A DNA stretch of 64,000 nt from Stichopus chloronotus (Eukaryota > Echinodermata > Holothuroidea > Aspidochirotida > Stichopodidae), in assembly GCA_021234535.1 (NCBI GenBank), contig CM037835.1:6200001-6264000 (forward strand), read 5' to 3'. Positions within the stretch are counted from its first letter, which is position 1. Each line of letters starts with the position of its first letter. The notes beneath the pieces are model-generated. The model did not search any database, was not told the DNA's origin, and worked only from the letters and a program-made list of their open reading frames with translations. The translations under genes and the position numbers were made by a program. Below, in pieces: positions 24,801 through 36,800 of this stretch.

Positions 24801-27800
24801 TTCAAACAAATTACGATGAAAACAGCTGGCAATGATTCACAAGCATGCAGGGTATGTGCCCTGTACTGACTTAAACTATAATAAGAAAATTAAGCATGTG
24901 ATGACTATCTAGGAATTCAGGTGTGAAGTCGACATTGTCACAGATTTGTGACTTTCTGAAATTTATGTATGGATTTGACAGACAACCATGCCATTTTAAT
25001 TCATAACAGATTCTACATCAGACCAAGCAAGTTTGATATTTGCAACTTTTTCATTTTTTGAGGATGTTTGTGAAGACTATGATAGCAACTTATTTTCTCC
25101 TAGTAGTAAAAATTTGAAATTGGCTTTTAATCAGACACAACTGCTCTATTCTATGTTTTTCTTAAAATAAGCATAAAAAACCCACAGCAGAAACATCAAT
25201 TCAAAACAGCAATAAGCATAGGAGGTACTATTTTAGAAATACTTTAGAAATTTTACAAAAAACCTTTTACAAAATCTATTCCATTTATACAAAATATAGC
25301 TAAACAGACTTCTGTTTTTCGCAGTCTCTCCATCAACCCCCACGCCATCACCCCAGATTTTTCAAGGCTGTTACCATCATTGCTGATGAGATGAGCTGAT
25401 GAAGATAGAATCCCATATGAGAAATGATGCTACATATACACTTCAATATAAAGAACTATGAATGTCAAATGGATGACCTGGACATCAAAGATCTGACACT
25501 AATTTAACGTTAAACACATGACATCAATGAACCCCACAACCTTAATGAGAAAATGCACTGAGGAGATTTAAATAACAAAGGAAGAAAACCTCAATGTTTA
25601 CAATTATCCTTTCCTCTCATCTCTCCTTCCTCATCCTCTACTCTCTTTTTTGTTGAGTTTTCACAATGACAACCTCTCCACTTCTACATGCATCAGTTTC
25701 TACATGTTCTCCTCCTCATCACTACCAATAATCACATGACACTTGCAAAAGTGTGTTTTAATAGGGCAAACAATTCGTCAAAACTTTTTTCACAAACTCC
25801 TGATTTTTGCTCATTTTTTGACACTTTATCAAACTAGGATAAACTTCTCATAAGTTTTGGACGTGGAATGATATTTCCAAGAAAAGGGATTTTTCATTAT
25901 GCAACTACCGATCTTTTAAGCATACCCCAGTTTCCCTGACAAATTGCCCAAACACAAAGATTTTAAAGCAGTGACCATTTTCCAAGCAGAGCATTTTAGC
26001 TGTGATGATTCCAATGGAAGACTTAAATACTTTCTATTGTCATGATAGATCTCACAGAATTAAAATGAACCAAACATTCCTTCCAAGCTGGCATAATGTG
26101 GTAATAATGCAAGTGATGTCAAGTAACTTAGGCATTATTATAGTTACCTTCTTACTTCAGATCATACTTAAAAAATCCAGCAGAAAGGATACATGATCAA
26201 GAACTGTTCCATATCCAGTGGTTGTAGTAGTTGCCACTAGTATTGTAAAATGCAGCAGCACATGGCCTTTGATATAGAATTATGTGCAAAGCCATGATTT
26301 CTATCTCATGTTTTATCCGGGGTTCCTTGGTTGGATTATGAGGAGTGGTCTATTAATCTCTGACAGCATTTCACAAGAGAGCATGCTCGCCTACTTTTGC
26401 CCATCTTAATATTTGAAGGAATCATTGCACTTACATATTTTAATGCAAATTAAATCTAAACAAAAATATTGTAGACCAAGACACTTTTCTTCTCACACAT
26501 GTAAGCATGATTTGTGATTCACACATACATCAGAATGGTGTCATTACTCTGTATGTGCATACATCAGCCTTGTGCTACATTTTTGAATACCACCAGCTTA
26601 TTATGTGGTCTGTGGTATGATATTACTGAGCAGTTCTATGACGACAATAAGCAGGTGTTTGGTCTGCAGTGGGTATGTTACCGTATAATTGTATGACCCA
26701 CAACACCCAGGTTAACTCTGGTTTGGTGCTGGCTGTTGTCATCTTTTAGTTACCTTCTATGCTCATGCAAACTCACCATCTCTCATTCACCTACACAGCT
26801 TCATGCCATGCTGCTTTTGCAGCTAGGAATTGTGACACAAATCAAAATTGATCATTTCTGCACCTCTGAAACTGTTTTCATGGCAGCAAGTCTTTGATAA
26901 TGTGCCATTGATTCATCACCAGGTGAGAAAATTAGGATTTTCTTTTTTTTGTAACCAACCTTTCAAAAAAAATAAAATTCCTTTTTTTCATTGCAATGTA
27001 TTCTGCCATTTTACATGCATCTGGGGCTTCATGCAAGCATGCATGCAAATCAACTATTTGATCTAACAATTAAAGTATAGTATCTATGTATGGTACGTCT
27101 AGCTGCTTTCAGACTGAGCATATCAAAGCATTTTGCTATTTGTTTTTTCAAAGGAATGAAATATTGTTGATTCAGGGTTGTTTTCCTACTTATGCCTTCA
27201 CAGGCAAGACACTGAAATTCAACAAAAACACCAAGCTCATTGAAAACAGAGTTTGTTTTATCTAAAAAACACATACAGCAAGGAACAAAAACAAAGAGCG
27301 GAACTGTCCATGAAGTTGTAGGAAATGAGTTATGATGAATGGACTATTTTAAGTAAGCAGAGTTTTGAAATGGAAATTTTTTGTTGAAGAAACTGCTGGG
27401 AATTTCTAGCAGGCATGTGATGAATGGCAAAAACCTTTTTGCCTGGACAAGTTATTCCACCAAAACAATGAACTTACTTTAATTTGGCAAGCTGCAGTGA
27501 CAGGCCGACTACGAGCAGACACTTCCATCTTACCTCCCAGTGCCGGATCCTTGTCATCGTTCCTCTTTCGGACAAAAACACACGGCTTATTTTTTAGGAA
27601 ATTGCAAAAGTCTTAGGTTTTCTCAAGTCTGAGGTCAATTGTCATCTGACTATGAATTTGATGGTACACACATCAATGGCTCAAGAAAAAAAAAAAAAAA
27701 GAGCAAATTGTATCTTTCAGTGCTGTCATATTACCGTCTACCATCCAAACTTTTGATGAGGCGGTGGTTTACCAAAACTTTGGCTCATTGAAAATTATAA

Positions 27801-30800
27801 GAAACTTGAGACTGCAGCAAACCATTGACAACTATTGCTCTGTTTGCATACCATGGCACTAAGAGAGATGTGGGAATCTAAGCATACTCCCAGGGGTTGC
27901 TACATCCAATCACATTCAATCATTTTTAAGTCATTCTCAAACTTTACCAAAATATTTCCTATGAAAATGGGTGACTGCCCTAAGTTCTGACACCCCCTAT
28001 GTTCCGACACCAACTATGTTCCAACACACTTATATTCAAACAGCAGCTGCCTATTACGACCCTTTGGGTCCCATGGACAAGGAGGAGTGTTTGGCCCCAT
28101 AGAAAGGTGTTTCACAATCCCAGCTGAGTGAACTCTCCCTGGCTTAGGGTACACATTTACAAATTAACAAGTAATATATTGTATTACATGTAATAATATT
28201 TCATGCTGTTTGTTGGCGCTGTTTAATTTCAACACTAAAGCCTTATAAACCAGGTGTTGAAACTTCAAGTAAGCCCAGCATAATATATATGATCAAAGCA
28301 TTATAACTAGGCCGAGTATCATGCCAGGCCATTAAATGGTGTCTGACATAATGGGTGTGTGGTGACATATGAGTGTCGGAACATATGAGCATCGTAACAC
28401 TAGGCCTGAACCAAAAAATGACATCAATGCATTGACTGTAAGCTTGCTATCAGCAATGAGAGGCAATTCAATATTCTTTGAGCAATATCTACATCAATTA
28501 CATAATCAGACATAAAGAAATGACTTTGGGCTAAATTTGTTTGCTATGACACTGAACAATGTTTGGACAAAATGTAGAACAGATGTTATCAAATGCAGCG
28601 GACCTAAATCTCAGTTTAGAAGACTTTGCCCAAACACACTTTCTCCAAGAGTGGAGTGTAATAGTTCTGTCCTATGTAGCAAGTCTATGCTTAATAGATG
28701 ATGTTCTTTATCTCATTTGTATTCTAGTCACTTTCACTTCAACATCTTGCCATGATTTATGGGTGACTTTCCCTAGACACAATTAACCAATGTCATCTTA
28801 GACTGTGTGGACGGCAACAATGTTTATACCTTCATACTTATGATGCTTCTAACATATTCAGATGGTTCAAATTGGGGGAAAAAAAGAAAAAAACCTTTAG
28901 GTGTTTTTTCAACATGTTCACTAACTGCAACTTCCATGCAACATATTGGAACACCCCACAACCTTTATTTCAGTGCTCAAAAGTCTAGCACTCTGCAAGT
29001 CCTAAATAGCAAGCGAAATGACACTAACTAATGTGACATCATTATGCCGACAACAGTATGGACACAATCATAGATGAAATAAATAGGACAAAACTGAATC
29101 ATGAAATACATGCCAAGATGTTAGAAATGATACGATTATACTTATCTTTACAAAGTACTTAAACGATTTAGAAAAAGAAATAAAAAAAACTGTCAAAAAG
29201 TCAGAAGAAAAAAGAGATAATGGTAGTTTTTTTTTTCGTATTGGTAAACAGGGCTTTTTTTATGGAATAGAGTCATGCGATTTTCTTGTCATATTTTTGT
29301 TGTTTTTGCATAGATGGATTAATTCAAACACAACATACAGAATGGACTTGTTTGCAATGGAGTGTAAATTTTCATGAAATACAGGACAGTGGAAAAATAA
29401 CTTCCTGGAAATAATTATCAGTAATTACCTCTTACTGAAGGGCACTTACAGGATTCTGAAATTTTGAACATAGTTTCAGGTCTTGAGATTGTTAGTGTGG
29501 CTTGTAGACTTTGATTAATGTTGATCTAAAGTGATCTTTCAATGTCCATGAAAATAGTAGCTCAGAAGTTCTTCTGGATTTCGACTACTTTCATAAATAA
29601 CACGGAACTGGTAGCTAAATTAAAGAAAAATTCATACATCCACATGTGGCCTCAATCTCAAGCACAACATGAGGACAAATTGTAGCCTCTTTGCAAGCTA
29701 ATGGTAAACATGGTTCCTTCTTCCTTTGTAATTTTATAGCTGTTTTCCTTACTAATTATTTACCTAATATGACACATCATTAGGGATAAAAAGACAAGTG
29801 CACAATTTTTCCTTGACAGTTTCTGAACAGGAATACCGTCCGCTACTCAGTGCAAACAAGTATTTTATATCACGGTGACTGGCTATCTTACCTTGAACTT
29901 AGAGCCAGCAGTTGAGGGTCTTTTCATCTCCATCAGAGACGGATTACCGTCTGGGAAAAGATCTTTGGTCAGGTCATGCTTACAAGCATACATGAGCTGG
30001 GAGAGGTCCCTGAAGAGAAGGTCGTTGTTTCTGTCGATGAAACCGTCCACTGAATATGTGACCTGTGAATGCAGATATCCATAGGAGTGTTAAAGGTTTC
30101 CATCGGGAGAAGATGGGGAGGGAATGTGGTGCCTGTTTGTATATCATCATCATATACACCACTTTTCAACTGGTTTGCTTGCGCCACTATTTTATGGATT
30201 AGAGTGCTGACCCATCCTTATAATCTCATACTCCACATTCCATTCTTTTCTGTCAAAGTGATTTGAATGAGATCACAGTTCTTTGCACAAGTCAGCAAAC
30301 TTTAAGATAATTGAAATTTATCTACTTTAGCAAAGCAAAAGTACTTGACCAAAATTTATTTACTTTAGCAAAGCAAAAGTACTTGATGAACTTACTGCAC
30401 CAGCATAATGCTGTAATCTGAAGCAATCTCTGTCTAAACTTTTGTCAGCTTTCATTTTGTTTCTGCTTTCAAAGTGTTCATGCTTTGAGATATAGCTGCT
30501 GTCATTCAGCTTGTTGAGAAATGTCTGATCCGAAGTGTCTCCTGGACGTAGGCATTCCTCGTCTAGCATGGCCAGTATTCCCGCATGATCCTGAAATAGA
30601 AACAAAATTGAACACTGCTTTGGAACATTTTTAAATTTTATAGCACCTGAGAGTTTGGAAGTGACTAAAATTTTTATACCTTATAGAAGAACGACGTTTG
30701 TTGTTGTGGTAGTACTGTTCGTGTGATTGCGGTAATACTGTGTGAGCAATGAATGCAGCATCACGATAGGCAGGCTCCGAATGCAAATGTCCAGTGATGC

Positions 30801-33800
30801 ACAAAGGTGTGATACACTGTAACAATGACAATAGGTGAGTGATTCCTGGAGCAAGGAATGGTGTTGGTGCTGCTTATGCAAGATGTTACCAACAGAGTCT
30901 CATTCCACAGATTTGTAATTAAAGTATGCAAGAGGGATGTAGGCTACATTGCACATACAGTGGGGGCATTAAAGAAAAATGTTAAATAATCGTACAATTT
31001 GCAAAATAATGAAAATGAATCAATGCACATACTCTGAATGAAAAGAATTTATTTTAAAAATAGATTTAAGGGGGACAAGATCATGCCTTCCTATAGCTAT
31101 AATGCAACACAGCATGAACATGAGATGACACTGCATGGCCTTTGGTGAGAATGACACCCTTAATTCAAATATGATATGATCATTCCTGCTCCAGCCTTGA
31201 AACGCTTCATTGAGACAGGGTGTTACTTCGGACCAAACATATTCAATTGCATGCTAACACAGGCAGTAAAAGTAACGGGATTGTGCACAGTGATTTATTG
31301 TATTTGATAACCAGAAAGCCCAAAGGCATTAGTGAATCAGTAATGAGTATTTTGAATCTGGCATATTGCATACAGTGAGGATATGTTGATGCCAAATGAT
31401 TTTTGATCTCAAACAAAATTGATAGGCTTCTTGCACTCAATGATGTGCATCTGGAAATCAAATATGAGATTTGCCCGAGTTTCCCTTCATGTTTACATGC
31501 TGCACTGAGATGTTGTGTTAACATTTTCAGTGTTTGCAATTTGGTGGTCTCAGATAACCTTTGACCTCAACCAAAACAGTCTCTTTTCTCAATGTGTCCA
31601 ACCCACATATTAAGTATGAGAAGTATCCATCATTCCTACCTTAAAATATTGTGTTAACAAGACTTTCAGTGTTTGACTTCTGGTGATCTCAGATGAACTT
31701 TGACCGCCACCAAAAACAATAGGGTTCTTCTTCTGAATCTGACCAACCCACATACTATGTACAGGAAGTATCCATCATTCATACCTTGAGATATTGTATG
31801 AACAAGATTTTGAGTGTTTGACCTCTGCTGACCTAAGATGACCTTTGACCTCCACCAAAACAATAGCATTCTTCCTCTTGATATGGGGCATCTATGTACC
31901 AAAATTGAGAACTGTCTGAGTTTCCCTAGAGATATTGGGATAACAAGCTGAGCATCACAAACACACACATGCACACAGACACACACACATGCAATCAAGA
32001 CCACATAGTTTTCTCTCTTCGTTGAAACCATAAATAATGATAACAGATGGGACACATGAGGGACTGTCAGTGATGCAACAACATACCTTTTCAACAAGTT
32101 CACAGATGGCGATGTTGTTGAAGTAGTCAATGTGAGTCCACTCGATGCCCTCCACGATATATTCGTGTTGCTCCTCCCTTAAGGTGAGCTCGATGAATAT
32201 CTGTTGCAGCTTCTCATTGCAGTAGTTGATGATAAACTGCTCGAATCTGTTGTGCTGTTTTTTTGTTTTACAATAAGATCAGTGAAAAGGTGTGAGTAAT
32301 AATTAATCCAGACAGAACACAATTACTGGAATAATTTAAGACAATTCCATGTAGCCACTAAACATGAGAGAGGTGAAAGTTTTCAATGTCTTTGAATGAT
32401 TTCAATATTCCAGCACAAAGTAGTGATAGTTGTAATAGGTTTCACTCTCTTTTCATCAGATGGCCCTTCGAGATGTGTTTCTGTGACATTTCACAAGTGT
32501 GCCATCTCCCAATGTCCCTCCCCAGATATGTGGACATTTTATTCGTTGAGGAGGCCCAGTACTTTATAAACACAAAAGATTGCAATATGAGGACACATTG
32601 ATGTAGGGTATAATTACGAGCAATTACGGAATTATAAATTAAAGATGTCTGGCTTACATAGTGAGGAATATTTTTTATTGTAACACACATAGAGCTGGTA
32701 TTTACTATTGTTTGCTTGAAAGATGTGCTGTGAAGGATGTATAATACTGCACATCAGTTATTTTCCTGGTATCCCCACAGCAACTTTTCTATGAAGAGCA
32801 ATTCATGTTAATGATCTAATGGTAACCTGTGTTTTGAAAGCATTGAAAGTTCACATACCTCAAATATTTCAAATCCATAGATGTCCAATACGCCCATGAC
32901 CTTTTTGCTAGTGACATTAGTAACCTATCGAGAAAGAAATATGACATGCTGTGCACTAAAGCAGATAGCTCAAATACTTTCGTCATTAAAAATTAATGCA
33001 TGAGAGACCAAAATCTGCTCACTTTAGGCTTTTCTACTTTTCCTTCTAGAGAGACTATGAAACAAGTACCATAATGTCAAATTAGTTTGCAGATTACATC
33101 ACAGCATTGGTAAAACCACAATGACACAAATTTACTGATACTCTACTTGAAGAATATGTAGAATAGATGTCTCATGCCTAAAGATAAAAAAGCCAAAAAA
33201 AAAGGGAAACATGCAGAACTCACAAGTTCTAATGAATCAGAATTGAATCAAAGCTCCATTGATGATGAAATTGGGGGATTGAAATAATGACAGCATTATT
33301 AGTATCACTGCACTTGGCATGCTCATGAAGAGTAATTGAAGTGGTACTCTCATGTGAATGGAAACCCATTGATAACGTTTTAAATCACAAATGGCCAGGC
33401 TATCAATCATTTACCATTTGAGTGTACGGACCTTGTGTGATCATTTTACATTCAGAAAAGCAGCTACTCTATCGCTTTAGACTAATTCACTCGACACTGT
33501 GCTGCCTAAAAGATGAATGTGTTTATTATTCCTTTCACATGCAGAAATGATTTCCAAAGTCCATTTTCACATCATGTACTTCTGAATGGACTAGAAATGA
33601 AAGGCCAAACATGCTGTTGCACTAGAGGACGTGCAAAAGTCATTTACATGTAGCTGTGGACACTTGTGGGTTACTGGAGAAACTCTGAAACGGTGCCAAA
33701 ACGGTAGGAGGCAGATTGAACCGGAAGAACTGCAATACTGAGCCAAATTGCTAAAGTTTTTTAGGAAATGGTACTGACTGACAGGTGATTTTTCCATATT

Positions 33801-36800
33801 TCTGGACAATCAACAAGTTTGAAAGTCCAGCTATGCAATAATGAAAGATTTTAGGGAATGTGGCAGCAATACCAATGAAAAAAAAATAAATAACTTCAAA
33901 CAATGAAGGTAAAACTTTATGAAATGACATTTGAGAAACCACTCCGCTGACACAAATCAACTCTACTTTTAACTATCTCCCTGCAGAGAAAATGTGACAA
34001 AGACAGTGGACGGTAAGATGGAAGTGAAATCAAACGTACTTCTAAGCTAAGGGAACTGTGTTCAAGAAAACAGAAAACAAGGAGTGCACAAAGAAATAAT
34101 GCAAATTAAACAAACCAAATGCAATTTCAAATTCATGAAGGGGCATTCACTGATTGGCAAAGGGATGGCTTTGTCATGAAATTTGAAAGTAGGAGAGAAG
34201 AGAAATCATATATTACGTCTATTTGTTTGCTAGTCTTTTCCTGTGGAAAAAAAATCAAAGTGAGAAGGTGAGCTCTTCGGTCATTGCTGCCTCCCCTCAA
34301 CTCTGCAGTTAGTCACAGATAAATATTCTGCATACGAAAGTAGACGAAAGTATTCTAGAAGTTCATCAACCATAGAGATGTATCTCAATGTACATGCCTT
34401 TACTGATCACGGCCTATTGGTTTAAAAGCCCAGGATCAGAACTATAGGCCTCCCCCCTCCCTGCCCCCCCCCAGATGGTGATCAGTAACTTTGGTTACCC
34501 CCTTCAAGCAACAACTGTGGCCTACAGCATGGATAAATTCAATAATTCTGCTTATATTTTGTTTTCATAGAAAAGGAGTCAAATTAAAGGATCACGCACT
34601 TGATTATCCACCAACATACTGTATAATCCGGAACAAAATCTTTTATTTCAGCATGCATTTCATAGCATTAATTTCTTTCTTTTTCTGATGATCTAGGTGC
34701 CACAGTAACAATGCACGTTTTGCATCTTAAAGTGCTGTTAGGGGCCTCAAGTGTTTATGACTTTCAAAACTATAGGAAGGACATGTGTTGAAGCTAGGGA
34801 GCATAATCCAATCTGCTTTGGGTAAGTGGGGTTCATTTGAAATATCACTGGTGAAGTAGTATCTAGAAGTCTCACCACTTAAGAGTTCACACAGAAAACC
34901 TAAAAGAAGAGTTGAATAAATTTGGACAATTCCTACATAATGATACCCTACAATCTCCCATATCTTGGTAAGAAAACACCATAGTGTTCCAACATTTGTT
35001 GCACACGACAGGTTTTGTGAAATATGTCAGGGGATTTTTGTGGGCTAGTTTTCCACAACAATTTTTCCTGCCACATAATGACTGATTTGACTCTGCAAAG
35101 TAACTGTCTGTGTATTGCATCACTTCAAATATACTTGTCCTGGCAACATATACAAGCCACTTTCAATGCTCATAATCTTAAAACGTAGCTCTCTACAGCT
35201 TCACTTTAAAATTCTGTGGAAAGGTACATATCTAGGTCAGGAGAGATTTGAATAAACCAACTTTTGCAAAACTTCATCATCTGATGCAAAACCAGTCAAT
35301 ACGCTAAAAGCAAGCTGATGTTTTATCGACATTAATGGAAAATGCTTTCTCAGTAATTGGTGAAACAGAGAAAGAGCTGACTTGGATTATTGCAAGACAT
35401 TCAAAAGTGGTTTATCATAAATAGAAAAGCACATAAAATTCATTTAAAGGAACATATAACATGACCAAAATAAATGGAAGAGATCTTGTTTTTCATGAAA
35501 GTTGAGTAATTCAGGGATTCTCAAACCCAAATATTTTCACGAGGCCAATTCTAAAAACTAACATAAGCTACACTTCACTTAACACATCGAGTTTCTTTCA
35601 AACTCAAAATTTGAACCTCAAGCTCTAATACTTTTGTTAACAGTCTGGGGAGTTTATGGTTTATGAATGTTCTTCAATCAGTTCTTACCCTGATGCTCTG
35701 GTTAATAGTCTGAATTATCCATGTGAACAGCCTGTCATATGTGGCCTTGCACAATGCATCCCTGGCGTAGTAAGCCTGTGTAGAATTGAGAGCTGTAGTG
35801 ACTTTTTCGTTCCTACCTCCGCGGACGGTACGCTTTGTGAGGGCATGCATCATCTCGTGCCTCTCGCAGACAAACAGCTCACAGACTGCATCAAGATCTG
35901 TGAAGAAATGAGACAGCCAACACATAGAATCATTACTCAGAATGTCTTGCTACATTGGTCTGTCTTCAATACGCCAGTTCTATGGAAAGAGGACCAATGT
36001 ACAATTGTACCAATAAAACTTGATTAAATCTAGCACATTTTGACAAAAAATTTTCAGTTGCTGTGAAAGTCCTGTGACATCACTGGACAGAGTCAGTCGT
36101 ACTCAAACTTTCATTCATCTGCTGAAATAATCCCTGAATGTGCATATAACAACAAGTTTTTGTCCCGGGAGAAACAAGTTGGTGAAATTTGAAACACTAT
36201 CAAACTAGGTGGTTGAATGGCAATAACAACCCAAATGAACCAAACTTTAAGATCGTTCTCCTGTAAGCAATGTACAAAACAAAACAAAAAAGTGTTCTAG
36301 CAGGATCCCTTCTGAAAAGTTTTGATTTCCAATATAACGTTTGTTTACAAACTCTAAGTTGAATTTTGACATTCAACCAACCAAAATCATTAAGTGTAAT
36401 CAACGGAGGCCACACATCACACTGACATACATGACAGCAAAATACAAACAACATACAAGCACCACACAAACACACACACTCAAAAATACATGTATATACA
36501 TTCACCACAATGTACCATGATGTAAACATATATAATGCAGTTTGAAATAATAACATATTGATGGTGTTTAAAATCATACTTTCTTTCATGTTTGTTTTTG
36601 TTTTCTATATTATGAAGAATACTTGACACTTTGTCAAGGAAATACTGCATAAATGGTTAACCACAAAAACTGTTCCCTGGAATTGTACTAAACGTGACCA
36701 TCCCTGAAAGAACCGTGTCCGCTATTGTGAACTGCAGCAACTTCCTTCAACACAAACTTGTGAAACCTATAGCTTTGTGCACTTACTTTTCGTGACATGA

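Larger units (their letters stand above)
18135..27477 (-). other. Long repeat-rich intron
   Basis: A 9.3-kb intron between the possible loop-2 cassette and the YIRCIK exon. It holds the 36-bp, 24-bp and 65-bp tandem repeats and the ~145-bp DR1-type array ending near 22073. Scattered 'gacctttgacc' relics run to about 23720. Between 23800 and 27470 I see only AT-rich sequence. Confidence 0.7.

Noticed and set aside
31666..32130. 154-codon minus-strand open frame
   Set aside because: It reads through composite repeat B, the CA tract (giving VCVCVHVC) and the edge of a myosin exon in another frame.
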